DNA of 64,000 bases, from NCBI RefSeq assembly GCF_003732225.1, contig NZ_MOBJ01000034.1, forward strand, positions 434,001-498,000, read 5' to 3'. The stretch comes from Pseudomonas brassicacearum. GTDB taxonomy: Bacteria; Pseudomonadota; Gammaproteobacteria; Pseudomonadales; Pseudomonadaceae. Positions 7,166 through 16,158 of this stretch are shown in pieces (positions within the stretch are counted from its first letter, which is position 1; every line of letters starts with the position of its first letter). The position numbers were made by a program, and so were the translations under genes. The notes under the pieces are model-generated. The model made no database searches. It was not told the origin of the DNA and saw only the letters and a list, made by a program, of their open reading frames with translations.

Positions 7166-8656
7166 ATGACCACACAAGAAAAGAGAACCCGAAAAATGCC
7201 TGGCGCGCAGACCCCGTTGTTCACTGCATTGCTGATCGATGGTGAATTAGTCGCAGGCCAGGGCTTTGTCGAGCCGATCATCAACCCGGCCACCGGTGAA
7301 GTGCTGACGCACATCGCCGAAGCCAGCACCGAACAAGTCGAAGCCGCCATCCTCGCCGCCCACCGCGCCTTCGCCGGCTGGTCGCGAACCACCCCGCAAC
7401 AACGCTCGAACATCCTGCTGGACATCGCCAACGCGGTGGAAAAGCACGCCGACCTCCTCGCCCGACTCGAATCGCTGAACTGCGGCAAGCCGTTGCACCT
7501 GGCCCGTCAGGACGATTTGAGCGCCACAGTCGACGTGTTTCGCTTCTTTGCTGGTGCCGTACGCTGCCAGACCGGCCAGCTCAGCGGTGAATACCTGCCG
7601 GGTTACACCAGCATGGTGCGTCGCGATCCGATTGGCGTCGTAGCGTCCATCGCGCCGTGGAACTACCCGATCATGATGGCCGCGTGGAAAATCGCCCCGG
7701 CCCTGGCCGCCGGCAACACACTGGTGTTCAAGCCGTCCGAACACACACCGTTGTCGATCCTCGCCCTGGCACCGGCACTGGCTGAAATCCTCCCGCGCGG
7801 GGTGATCAACATTATTTGCGGCGGTGGTGAAGGCGTCGGCAGCCATTTGGTCAGCCACCCGAAAGTGCGCATGGTCTCACTGACCGGCGACATCGTGACC
7901 GGACAGAAAATCCTTCAGGCCGCTGCCAAAACCCTGAAACGCACCCACCTGGAACTCGGCGGCAAAGCGCCGGTGATCGTCTGCAACGACGCCGACATTC
8001 AAGCGGTAGTCGAAGGCGTGCGCACTTACGGTTACTACAACGCCGGACAGGACTGCACCGCCGCCTGCCGGATTTATGCACAGGCCGGGATTCACGACAC
8101 ATTGGTGGCGGAACTCGGTGCCGCCGTCAGCAGCCTGCGCTTCGCCGGTAAACGCGATGCCGACAACGAACTCGGCCCGCTGATCAGCACTCGCCAGCGC
8201 GACCGCGTGGCCAGTTTTGTCGAACGCGCCCTTGGCCAGCCACACATCGAACGAGTGACCGGCGCGGCGGTGCATTCCGGTGCAGGTTTCTATTACCAGC
8301 CAACCCTGCTGGCCGGCTGCAAACAGAGCGATGAAATCGTCCAGCGCGAAGTGTTCGGGCCGGTGGTCACCGTGACCCGCTTCGACGAGCTTGCGCAAGC
8401 GGTGGACTGGGCCAATGACTCGGAATACGGCCTCGCGTCATCGGTATGGACCCAAAACCTCGACAAGGCGATGCAGGTCGCGGCGCGCTTGCAATACGGC
8501 TGCACCTGGATCAACAGCCACTTCATGCTGGTCAGCGAAATGCCCCACGGCGGCTTGAAGCGCTCGGGTTACGGCAAAGACTTATCCAGCGATTCGCTCC
8601 AGGACTACAGCGTGGTACGACACATCATGGCGCGCCACGGCAACGATCTGAAATAA
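7166..8656 (+). CDS. Gamma-aminobutyraldehyde dehydrogenase, PatD-like copy 1
   Basis: NAD-dependent aldehyde dehydrogenase expected to oxidise 4-aminobutyraldehyde, a putrescine breakdown product, to GABA. The 496-residue sequence has the APWNYP and KPSE cofactor motifs, catalytic Glu263 in LELGGK and nucleophile Cys297 in AGQDCTAACR, the form typical of PatD/YdcW. A second copy at 12977 aligns over almost its full length. This copy has a roughly 20-residue N-terminal extension. The start at 7166 is supported by GGGAG 5 bases upstream. The ydcS-like gene follows 86 bases later. Substrate is inferred from family and context; betaine aldehyde is a less likely alternative. Confidence 0.85.
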   Translation: MTTQEKRTRKMPGAQTPLFTALLIDGELVAGQGFVEPIINPATGEVLTHIAEASTEQVEAAILAAHRAFAGWSRTTPQQRSNILLDIANAVEKHADLLARLESLNCGKPLHLARQDDLSATVDVFRFFAGAVRCQTGQLSGEYLPGYTSMVRRDPIGVVASIAPWNYPIMMAAWKIAPALAAGNTLVFKPSEHTPLSILALAPALAEILPRGVINIICGGGEGVGSHLVSHPKVRMVSLTGDIVTGQKILQAAAKTLKRTHLELGGKAPVIVCNDADIQAVVEGVRTYGYYNAGQDCTAACRIYAQAGIHDTLVAELGAAVSSLRFAGKRDADNELGPLISTRQRDRVASFVERALGQPHIERVTGAAVHSGAGFYYQPTLLAGCKQSDEIVQREVFGPVVTVTRFDELAQAVDWANDSEYGLASSVWTQNLDKAMQVAARLQYGCTWINSHFMLVSEMPHGGLKRSGYGKDLSSDSLQDYSVVRHIMARHGNDLK

Positions 8657-8742
8657 CCGCACTACGCTAACAACCAGCCGAAAAGGCCAGCTCTACCACG
8701 TTCAAAACTGCCCCGACCATAATTAAAGAAGAGGGAAACCCC

Positions 8743-9894
8743 ATGTTCGTGCACAAGACAGCACTGTTCAGTGCAATCACCACCGCCTTGCTGGCCAGCG
8801 CCAGTATTCAGGCCGCCGAACCGCTGAAAGCCGTTGGCGCTGGCGAAGGCCAACTGGATATCGTCGCCTGGCCGGGCTACATCGAACGTGGCGAAAGCGA
8901 TAAGGCCTACGACTGGGTCACCGGTTTCGAGAAAGAAACCGGCTGCAAGGTCAGCGTCAAAACCGCTGCTACCTCTGACGAAATGGTCAGTCTGATGGCC
9001 AAGGGCGGTTACGACCTGGTGACCGCGTCCGGCGACGCCTCGTTGCGTTTGATCGGCGGCAAACGTGTGCAGCCGATCAATACGGCGCTGATCCCGAACT
9101 GGAAAAACATCGACCCGCGCCTCAAGGACGGGCCTTGGTACGTGGTCAACAAGCAGGTTTACGGCACGCCTTATCAGTGGGGCCCGAACGTGCTGATGTA
9201 CAACACCAACGTTTTCAAGACTGCGCCTGACAGCTGGAGCGTGGTGTTCGATCCGCAAAACCTGCCGGACGGCAAGGCCAACAAGGGCCGCGTGCAAGCC
9301 TACGACGGCCCGATCTATATCGCCGACGCTGCGCTGTACCTGAAATCGACCAAGCCGGAACTCGGCATCAAGAACCCTTACGAACTGACCGAAACCCAGT
9401 ACAAGGCCGTGCTCGACCTGCTGCGCGCTCAGCAGCCGCTGGTGCACCGCTACTGGCATGACGCGACTGTGCAAATGAGCGACTTCAAGAACGAAGGCGT
9501 CGCGGCTTCCAGCACCTGGGGCTACATGGTCAACGGCCTGCAAGCCGATAAGCAGCCAGTGGCCTCGACCATTCCGAAAGAAGGCGTGACCGGCTGGGCC
9601 GACACCACCATGTTGCACGCCGACGCCAAACACCCGAACTGCGCTTACAAGTGGATGGACTGGTCGCTGCAACCCAAAGTCCAGGGCGACGTAGCCGCGT
9701 GGTTCGGCTCGCTGCCAGCCGTGCCGGCGGCCTGCACCGGAAGTGAACTGCTGGGCGCCGAAGGCTGCAAAACCAACGGTTTCGACCAGTTCGACAAGAT
9801 CGCCTTCTGGAAAACCCCACAGGCTGAAGGTGGCAAGTTCGTGCCTTATAGCCGCTGGACCCAGGATTACATCGCGATCATGGGCGGCCGCTAA
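8743..9894 (+). CDS. Polyamine ABC transporter, periplasmic binding protein (YdcS-like)
   Basis: Extracellular solute-binding protein that would deliver putrescine or spermidine to the inner-membrane permeases. The 383-residue protein begins with a Sec signal peptide (MFVHKTALFSAITTALLASA, cleavage after IQAA). The mature part has the PotD/YdcS fold signature LDIVAWPGYIERG and a later YQWGPNVLMYNTNVF. GAGGG lies just before the start codon. The next gene, an ABC ATPase, is separated by a paired REP element at 9902-9963, a common place for such repeats between the highly expressed binding protein and the membrane genes. Naming follows the E. coli ydcSTUV gene order. Confidence 0.88.
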   Translation: MFVHKTALFSAITTALLASASIQAAEPLKAVGAGEGQLDIVAWPGYIERGESDKAYDWVTGFEKETGCKVSVKTAATSDEMVSLMAKGGYDLVTASGDASLRLIGGKRVQPINTALIPNWKNIDPRLKDGPWYVVNKQVYGTPYQWGPNVLMYNTNVFKTAPDSWSVVFDPQNLPDGKANKGRVQAYDGPIYIADAALYLKSTKPELGIKNPYELTETQYKAVLDLLRAQQPLVHRYWHDATVQMSDFKNEGVAASSTWGYMVNGLQADKQPVASTIPKEGVTGWADTTMLHADAKHPNCAYKWMDWSLQPKVQGDVAAWFGSLPAVPAACTGSELLGAEGCKTNGFDQFDKIAFWKTPQAEGGKFVPYSRWTQDYIAIMGGR

Positions 9895-9901
9895 GCCCTC
9901 T

Positions 9902-9963
9902 TCGCGAGCAAGCTCGCTCCCACAATTGATCGCATTCCCCTGTGGGAGCGAGCTTGCTCGCGA
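9902..9963. repeat. Paired REP element 1 (REPIN)
   Basis: Two inverted copies of the 22-base core (TCGCGAGCAAGCTCGCTCCC at 9902, its complement ending 9963) with an 18-base spacer. It lies inside the ABC transporter operon, where it may act as an RNA stabiliser. Confidence 0.9.
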
Positions 9964-9999
9964 TGCTTTTAAAGATTTCAGATTTTGGAGCACCGCACC

Positions 10000-11037
10000 A
10001 TGACGCTTGCAGTCCAGTTCACCAACGTTTCCCGTCAGTTCGGCGAAGTGAAAGCCGTCGACCGGGTTTCCATCGACATCCAGGACGGCGAGTTTTTTTC
10101 CATGCTCGGCCCTTCCGGCTCGGGCAAAACCACCTGCTTGCGGCTGATCGCCGGTTTCGAACAACCGAGCACAGGCTCGATCCGCATTCACGGCTTCGAG
10201 GCCGCCGGTTTGCCGCCCTATCAACGTGATGTGAACACCGTGTTTCAGGATTACGCACTGTTCCCGCACATGAACGTTCGCGACAACGTCGCTTACGGTT
10301 TGAAGGTCAAAGGCGTCGGCAAAACCGAGCGCATCAAACGCGCCGAGGAGGCTCTCGACATGGTCGCCCTCGGCGGTTACGGCGAGCGTAAACCGGTGCA
10401 ACTGTCCGGTGGCCAACGTCAGCGCGTGGCGCTGGCCCGCGCCCTGGTCAATCGCCCGCGGGTGCTGCTGCTCGATGAGCCATTGGGCGCACTCGATCTG
10501 AAGCTGCGCGAGCAAATGCAAGGCGAGTTGAAGAAGCTCCAGCGCCAACTTGGCATCACCTTCATCTTCGTGACCCACGACCAGACCGAAGCGCTGTCGA
10601 TGTCCGACCGCGTGGCAGTGTTCAACAAGGGCCGCATCGAGCAGGTCGACACCCCGCGCAACCTGTACATGAAACCGGTGACCACCTTCGTCGCCGAGTT
10701 CGTCGGCACCTCCAACGTGATTCGCGGTGATCTGGCCCAACAGCTGAGCGGCCATCCGCAGCCGTTCTCGATTCGTCCGGAACACGTGCGCTTCGCCGAA
10801 GGCCCAAAGGCCAGCCATGAAATCGAAGTCAGCGGCCTGCTGCACGACATCCAGTATCAGGGCAGCGCCACGCGTTACGAGATGAAGCTGGAAAACGGTC
10901 AGACCCTGAACATCAGCCAGGCCAACAATCAGTGGCTGGACGTCAGCGCCCAGCATCAGACCGGTCAACTTATCCGTGCACGCTGGGCCCGCGAGGCCAT
11001 GATTCCGTTGCACGACACCGTTGCGGGCGGGGTCTGA
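10000..11037 (+). CDS. Polyamine ABC transporter ATPase (YdcT/PotA-like)
   Basis: Cytoplasmic ATPase that powers uptake. Of 345 residues, about 1-235 form the nucleotide-binding domain with Walker A GPSGSGKTT, the signature LSGGQRQR, Walker B VLLLDEP and switch histidine in FVTHDQTEA. The C-terminal part (FSIRPEHVRF) is a TOBE-type regulatory domain. The ATG at 10000 is chosen over an upstream TTG because TTGGAG lies 9 bases before it and the domain starts there. The stop is 1 base from the start of the first permease gene, so the two are co-transcribed. Confidence 0.92.
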   Translation: MTLAVQFTNVSRQFGEVKAVDRVSIDIQDGEFFSMLGPSGSGKTTCLRLIAGFEQPSTGSIRIHGFEAAGLPPYQRDVNTVFQDYALFPHMNVRDNVAYGLKVKGVGKTERIKRAEEALDMVALGGYGERKPVQLSGGQRQRVALARALVNRPRVLLLDEPLGALDLKLREQMQGELKKLQRQLGITFIFVTHDQTEALSMSDRVAVFNKGRIEQVDTPRNLYMKPVTTFVAEFVGTSNVIRGDLAQQLSGHPQPFSIRPEHVRFAEGPKASHEIEVSGLLHDIQYQGSATRYEMKLENGQTLNISQANNQWLDVSAQHQTGQLIRARWAREAMIPLHDTVAGGV

Positions 11038-11038
11038 G

Positions 11039-11986
11039 ATGAACAGCGTGACCATGACCCAAACCCCGGCCGGCAGCTCGCCGTTGCGCAGGTTTTCCAA
11101 CCTGCTGTATCGCCGGCCCAACCTCTACCTCGCGATGTTGCTGGTGCCGCCGCTGATCTGGTTCGGCGCGATCTATTTAGGTTCGCTGCTGACGCTGTTG
11201 TGGCAAGGTTTCTACACCTTCGACGACTTCACCATGGCGGTCACGCCCGAGCTGACCCTGGCAAACTTCGCGGCGCTGTTGAACCCCTCGAACTTCGACA
11301 TCATCCTGCGCACCTTGAGCATGGCCATCGTGGTCTCGATCGCCAGCGCCATCGTCGCGTTTCCGATTGCCTACTACATGGCGCGCTACACCACCGGCAA
11401 CACCAAGGCGTTTTTCTACATCGCGGTGATGATGCCGATGTGGGCCAGTTACATCGTCAAGGCTTACGCCTGGACCCTGCTGCTGGCCAAGGGTGGCGTG
11501 GCGCAGTGGTTCGTTCAGCACCTGGGGCTGGAGCCGGTATTGCAGTTCGTGCTCGGGATTCCCGGCGTGGGCGGCAGCACCCTGTCGACCTCCCATCTGG
11601 GCCGTTTCATGGTGTTCGTCTACATCTGGCTGCCGTTCATGATCCTGCCGATCCAGGCATCGCTGGAACGCCTGCCACCCTCCTTGCTGCAAGCCTCCGC
11701 CGACCTCGGCGCCAAGCCGCACCAGACCTTCATGCAAGTGATTTTGCCGCTGTCGATTCCAGGCATCGCGGCCGGTTCGATCTTCACCTTCTCGCTGACC
11801 CTCGGTGATTTCATCGTGCCGCAACTGATCGGCCCACCGGGTTACTTCGTCGGCAGCATGGTGTACGCCCAGCAAGGTGCCATCGGCAACATGCCAATGG
11901 CGGCTGCGTTCACGTTGGTGCCGATCGTGCTGATCGCCATCTACCTGTCCATCGTCAAACGTCTGGGGGCCTTCGATGCGCTCTGA
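11039..11986 (+). CDS. Polyamine ABC transporter permease 1 (YdcU/PotB-like)
   Basis: Inner-membrane permease subunit of 315 residues with about six hydrophobic helices. The first is LYLAMLLVPPLIWFGAIYLG. The cytoplasmic EAA-type coupling loop reads LLQASADLGAKPHQTFMQVI. It starts one base after the ATPase stop codon. A weak G-rich sequence serves as ribosome site, suggesting translational coupling. The gene overlaps the next permease by 11 bases, the usual arrangement for a heterodimeric permease pair. Confidence 0.9.
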   Translation: MNSVTMTQTPAGSSPLRRFSNLLYRRPNLYLAMLLVPPLIWFGAIYLGSLLTLLWQGFYTFDDFTMAVTPELTLANFAALLNPSNFDIILRTLSMAIVVSIASAIVAFPIAYYMARYTTGNTKAFFYIAVMMPMWASYIVKAYAWTLLLAKGGVAQWFVQHLGLEPVLQFVLGIPGVGGSTLSTSHLGRFMVFVYIWLPFMILPIQASLERLPPSLLQASADLGAKPHQTFMQVILPLSIPGIAAGSIFTFSLTLGDFIVPQLIGPPGYFVGSMVYAQQGAIGNMPMAAAFTLVPIVLIAIYLSIVKRLGAFDAL

Positions 11987-12800
11987 TTCTTCATCTCAAG
12001 GGCAGGCTTCTTTGGGCCTGCGCATTGCAGCCTGGGGCGGGTTGGTGTTTCTGCACTTCCCGATCCTGATCATCTTCCTGTACGCCTTCAACACTGAAGA
12101 CGCAGCGTTCAGTTTTCCGCCCCAAGGCTTCACCCTGAAGTGGCTCAGCGTGGCGTTCGCGCGACCTGACGTGCTGGAAGCGATCAAGCTCTCGCTGCAG
12201 ATCGCCGCGATCGCGACCTTGATCGCCATGGTCCTGGGGACGCTGGCCTCGGCCGCGCTGTACCGCCGCGACTTCTTCGGCAAGCAGGGTATTTCGCTGA
12301 TGCTGATCCTGCCGATTGCGTTGCCGGGGATCATCACCGGTATCGCGCTGTTGGCGACGTTCAAGACGCTGGGCATCGAGCCCGGGATGTTCACCATCAT
12401 CGTCGGTCACGCGACCTTCTGTGTGGTGATCGTCTACAACAACGTCATCGCCCGCCTGCGCCGTACCTCGTACAGCTTGATCGAAGCGTCGATGGATCTG
12501 GGCGCCGACGGTTGGCAGACTTTCCGCTACATCGTCCTGCCGAACCTCGGCTCGGCATTGCTGGCCGGCGGCATGTTGGCGTTCGCCCTGTCGTTCGACG
12601 AAATCATCGTTACCACCTTCACCGCTGGCCACGAACGCACCTTGCCGCTGTGGCTGCTCAATCAGCTCAGCCGCCCACGCGACGTACCGGTGACCAACGT
12701 GGTGGCGATGCTGGTGATGCTCGTGACCATGCTGCCGATCCTCGGCGCCTATTACCTGACTCGCGGCGGCGAAAGCGTCGCGGGCAGTGGCGGTAAATAA
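11976..12800 (+). CDS. Polyamine ABC transporter permease 2 (YdcV/PotC-like)
   Basis: Second inner-membrane permease, 274 residues with about six helices (first FLHFPILIIFLYAF) and the coupling loop LIEASMDLGADGWQTFRYIV. The start overlaps the end of permease 1 by 11 bases and has GGGGG before it. It is the last transporter gene. A paired REP element follows in the 176-base gap before the second dehydrogenase. Confidence 0.9.
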   Translation: MRSDSSSQGQASLGLRIAAWGGLVFLHFPILIIFLYAFNTEDAAFSFPPQGFTLKWLSVAFARPDVLEAIKLSLQIAAIATLIAMVLGTLASAALYRRDFFGKQGISLMLILPIALPGIITGIALLATFKTLGIEPGMFTIIVGHATFCVVIVYNNVIARLRRTSYSLIEASMDLGADGWQTFRYIVLPNLGSALLAGGMLAFALSFDEIIVTTFTAGHERTLPLWLLNQLSRPRDVPVTNVVAMLVMLVTMLPILGAYYLTRGGESVAGSGGK

Positions 12801-12836
12801 CCAACAACGACTATCCACTGTGGAACCTGGTTTTTT

Positions 12837-12924
12837 GTGGGAGCGAGCTTGCTCGCGATGACTGACGGACATTCAACAGAGGTGTCGACTGTAAGACCGC
12901 CATCGCGAGCAAGCTCGCTCCCAC
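12837..12924. repeat. Paired REP element 2
   Basis: GTGGGAGCGAGCTTGCTCGC core at 12837-12858 and its inverted copy at 12903-12924, 44-base spacer, between the second permease and the second dehydrogenase. Confidence 0.9.
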
Positions 12925-12976
12925 ATGAGTCAGTGCCCACATGAAAACAATAAGCAGCTTCGAAGAGGACAATGCC

Positions 12977-14401
12977 ATGCAAACCAAACTGCTGATCAAC
13001 GGCCAGCTTGTCGCCGGCGAAGGCCCCGCCCAACCGGTATTCAACCCGGCTCTGGGCCGGGTGCTGATAGAGATCAACGAAGCCAGCGAAGCCCAGGTCG
13101 ACGCCGCGGTGCGAGCTGCCGATGCCGCGTTTGAAAGCTGGTCGCAGACTTCACCGAAAGACCGTTCGCTACTGTTGCTCAAACTCGCCGATGTCATCCA
13201 GGCCCACGGTGAAGAGCTGGCCAAGCTTGAGTCGGACAACTGCGGCAAGCCCTACAGTGCCGCGCTGAACGACGAGATCCCGGCGATTGCCGATGTGTTC
13301 CGTTTCTTCGCTGGCGCCAGCCGTTGCATGAGCGGTATGGCCGGCGGTGAATACTTGCCGGGCCACACCTCGATGATCCGCCGCGACCCGGTCGGCGTGA
13401 TCGCCTCCATCGCACCGTGGAACTACCCGCTGATGATGGTCGCCTGGAAAATCGCCCCGGCACTGGCTGCCGGTAATACCGTGGTGCTCAAGCCGTCGGA
13501 GCAAACCCCGTTGACCGCGCTGCGTCTGGTCGAACTGGCGTCGGAAATCTTCCCGGCCGGCGTGCTCAACCTGGTATTCGGCCGTGGGCCTACGGTCGGT
13601 AGCCCGTTGGTCACCCACCCGAAAGTGCGCATGGTGTCGTTGACCGGCTCCATCGCCACCGGCTCGAACATCATTTCCAGCACCGCCGACAGCGTCAAAC
13701 GCATGCATATGGAATTGGGTGGCAAAGCCCCGGTGATTATCTTCGACGACGCCGACCTCGACGCGGCCGTGGAAGGCATCCGCACCTTTGGCTTCTACAA
13801 CGCTGGCCAGGATTGCACCGCCGCCTGCCGCATCTACGCCCAGGCAGGCATCTACGAAAAATTCGTCGAGAAGCTTGGCGAGGCCGTCAGCAGCATCAAA
13901 TACGGTTTGCAGGATGACCCAACCACCGAGCTGGGCCCGCTGATCACCGCCCAGCATCGCGACCGTGTCGCCGGTTTCGTCGAGCGCGCCATCGCGCAAC
14001 CGCACATCCGTTTGATCACGGGCGGGAAAACTGTGGAAGGCAACGGGTTCTTCTTCGAACCGACGGTGTTGGCCGACGCCCAGCAAGACGATGAAATCGT
14101 CCGCCGCGAAGTGTTTGGGCCGGTGGTCTCGGTGACCCGATTCACCGATGAAGCACAGGTGCTGGCTTGGGCCAACGATTCGGACTACGGCCTGGCGTCG
14201 TCAGTGTGGACCGCCGATGTCGGCCGCGCCCACCGCCTCGCCGCCCGCTTGCAGTACGGCTGCACCTGGGTGAACACACACTTCATGCTGGTCAGCGAAA
14301 TGCCACACGGCGGTCAGAAACTCTCCGGTTATGGCAAGGACATGTCCATGTACGGGCTGGAGGACTACACCACCGTAAGGCATGTGATGTTCAAACATTA
14401 A
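12977..14401 (+). CDS. patD: Gamma-aminobutyraldehyde dehydrogenase PatD (YdcW-like), copy 2
   Basis: Oxidises 4-aminobutyraldehyde to GABA in putrescine catabolism. The 474-residue length equals that of E. coli PatD (YdcW), whose gene also ends a ydcSTUV operon. Catalytic Glu246 sits in MELGGK and Cys280 in AGQDCTAACR, with APWNYP and LKPSEQTP cofactor motifs. I use the ATG at 12977 because AGAGGA lies 7 bases upstream; an upstream in-frame ATG at 12941 has no such site. The protein is clearly paralogous to the one at 7166-8656. Confidence 0.9.
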   Translation: MQTKLLINGQLVAGEGPAQPVFNPALGRVLIEINEASEAQVDAAVRAADAAFESWSQTSPKDRSLLLLKLADVIQAHGEELAKLESDNCGKPYSAALNDEIPAIADVFRFFAGASRCMSGMAGGEYLPGHTSMIRRDPVGVIASIAPWNYPLMMVAWKIAPALAAGNTVVLKPSEQTPLTALRLVELASEIFPAGVLNLVFGRGPTVGSPLVTHPKVRMVSLTGSIATGSNIISSTADSVKRMHMELGGKAPVIIFDDADLDAAVEGIRTFGFYNAGQDCTAACRIYAQAGIYEKFVEKLGEAVSSIKYGLQDDPTTELGPLITAQHRDRVAGFVERAIAQPHIRLITGGKTVEGNGFFFEPTVLADAQQDDEIVRREVFGPVVSVTRFTDEAQVLAWANDSDYGLASSVWTADVGRAHRLAARLQYGCTWVNTHFMLVSEMPHGGQKLSGYGKDMSMYGLEDYTTVRHVMFKH

Positions 14402-14423
14402 AAGCATCGTCGGATCGCCGCCC

Positions 14424-14482
14424 GGAGCAAGCTCGCTCCCACAAGGACGGCACTGAACCTGTGGGAGCGAGCTTGCTCGCGA
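14424..14482. repeat. Paired REP element 3 (one arm shortened)
   Basis: GGAGCAAGCTCGCTCCCAC at 14424-14442, which lacks the usual CGCG tip, and a full inverted core at 14461-14482. It lies between patD and the permease gene. Confidence 0.85.
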
Positions 14483-14635
14483 AGGCCTCACCTCGATCTC
14501 ATGGACGAACTCGGCGATTCACACCAGGGACTCACTGCAACACAAAACAATAACCACCGATCCGGGTTGAGCCGTCATGGCCCAGCCACGGTTTCGGACA
14601 TCCGAAATCTGCCGATTTTCCGGAGCATCAGCACC

Positions 14636-16117
14636 ATGACTCTACCCGAACTCCCTGCAATCGCCGCCGACAGCGATGCCGAGCAGCTACGCAAGTTGGG
14701 CTACACCTCGAACTTCAATCGCAGCATGAGCCTGTGGGAAAACTTCGCCCTGGGCTTCACTTACCTCTCCCCGGTCGTAGGGGTTTATACCCTGTTCGGC
14801 CTATGCCTGGCTGCCGGTGGCCCGCCGATGTTCTGGGCGTACTTGCTGGTCGGTTGCGGCCAACTGCTGGTCTGCCTGATCTTCGGTGAAGTGGTCTCGC
14901 AGTTCCCGATTTCCGGCGGTGTCTATCCGTGGGCTCGTCGCTTGGTGGGTAAACGCTGGGCGTGGATGGTCGGCTGGATCTACTCCATCGCCCTGTGCGT
15001 GACCATCGCCGCTGTAGCCGTCGGCGCCGGTCCGTATCTGGCGGCGATGATGGGTTTTGAACCGAGCAACAACACCAACATCGTCATCGCCCTGCTGCTG
15101 ACCCTGTTCGCCACTCTGGTGAACCTCAGCGGCACCAAAGTGCTCGCGCGTATCGCCATGTTCGGCTTCCTTTGCGAGCTGGTCGGTGCGGTGATCGTCG
15201 GCGTATACCTGCTGGTGTTCGAGCGCCATCAGCCGCTGAGCGTACTGTTCAACACCTTCGATATCCGTGTCGACAGTTCCTACCTGCCGGCGTTCCTGAC
15301 CGCATCCTTGGCCGGGATGTTTCTGTACTACGGCTTCGAAGCCTGCGGCGACGTGGCCGAAGAAACCCCGAACCCGAGCAAGCAGATTCCGGTAGCCATG
15401 CGCATGACCATCTACATCGGTGGCATCGCGGCGATGTTCGCCTGCCTGGCGCTGATTCTGGCGGTGCCGGACATGCAGGCGGTGATCAACGGCACCGACA
15501 AGGACCCAGTGACCACCATCCTCAACAACGCCTTCGGCCCGGTCGGTTCGAAAGTGGTGATGGGCGTGGTAATGATTTCCTTCATCTCCTGCGTCATCAG
15601 CCTGCAAGCCGCAGCCAGCCGTCTGCTGTATTCCTACGCTCGTGATGAAATGGTCATCGGCAGTGCGCTGCTGAAAAAAATTTCGCCTACGACTCAGGTT
15701 CCAGTTGCCGCGCTGTTCGTGTCTGGCGTCCTGCCAGCGCTGATTATTGCCCTCGGCTTTTTCCTGCAAGACGCCGTCGCCACCATCGTCAGCTTCGCGG
15801 CCATCGGCATCTACCTGGCGTTCCAGATGATCGTCCTCGCCGCCCTCTACGCCCGCGCTCGCGGCTGGAAACCCAGCGGCAAGTTCACGCTGGGCGCCTG
15901 GGGTCTACCGGTGAACATCGGCGCGCTGGTCTACGGCGTTGGCGCCATCATCAACATGGCCTGGCCACGCACGCCGGATGCCGCGTGGTACATCAACTAC
16001 GCCATGGTGCTGAGCACCGCCATCGTCATCGGCCTGGGCCTGCTCTACATGTGGCTCGGCAAACCGTATGACCATGGTACTGCCCCGGCGGGTGATGCCT
16101 GGCAAATCAGTCGGTAA
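14636..16117 (+). CDS. APC-family amino acid/polyamine permease
   Basis: Inner-membrane transporter of 493 residues with about twelve hydrophobic helices. The N-terminal part has the APC signature region FTYLSPVVGVYTLFGLCLAA and a conserved GGVYPWARRLVG segment. The glycine-rich first helix and FYGFEACGD-like region (YYGFEACGDVAEETPNPSK) resemble GABA or choline-type APC permeases. The ATG at 14636 has CGGAG 9 bases upstream; the open frame continues to 14501 without a good site. Position after patD suggests it handles GABA or a related amine, but the substrate cannot be read from the sequence. Confidence 0.85.
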   Translation: MTLPELPAIAADSDAEQLRKLGYTSNFNRSMSLWENFALGFTYLSPVVGVYTLFGLCLAAGGPPMFWAYLLVGCGQLLVCLIFGEVVSQFPISGGVYPWARRLVGKRWAWMVGWIYSIALCVTIAAVAVGAGPYLAAMMGFEPSNNTNIVIALLLTLFATLVNLSGTKVLARIAMFGFLCELVGAVIVGVYLLVFERHQPLSVLFNTFDIRVDSSYLPAFLTASLAGMFLYYGFEACGDVAEETPNPSKQIPVAMRMTIYIGGIAAMFACLALILAVPDMQAVINGTDKDPVTTILNNAFGPVGSKVVMGVVMISFISCVISLQAAASRLLYSYARDEMVIGSALLKKISPTTQVPVAALFVSGVLPALIIALGFFLQDAVATIVSFAAIGIYLAFQMIVLAALYARARGWKPSGKFTLGAWGLPVNIGALVYGVGAIINMAWPRTPDAAWYINYAMVLSTAIVIGLGLLYMWLGKPYDHGTAPAGDAWQISR

Positions 16118-16126
16118 CGAAAGCGC

Positions 16127-16150
16127 CCTGCCCGCAGTGATGCGGGCAGG
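16127..16150. terminator. Hairpin between convergent permease and rloB genes
   Basis: CCTGCCCGCA-GTGA-TGCGGGCAGG is a perfect 10-bp stem followed by ATTT. It lies between two convergent stop codons and probably ends both transcripts, though the T tract is short. Confidence 0.7.
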
Positions 16151-16158
16151 ATTTGGCG

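Noticed and set aside
8662..11121. Long minus-strand open frame opposite the ydcS- and ydcT-like genes
   Set aside because: It crosses two clear genes and a REP element and matches nothing. Same GC effect.
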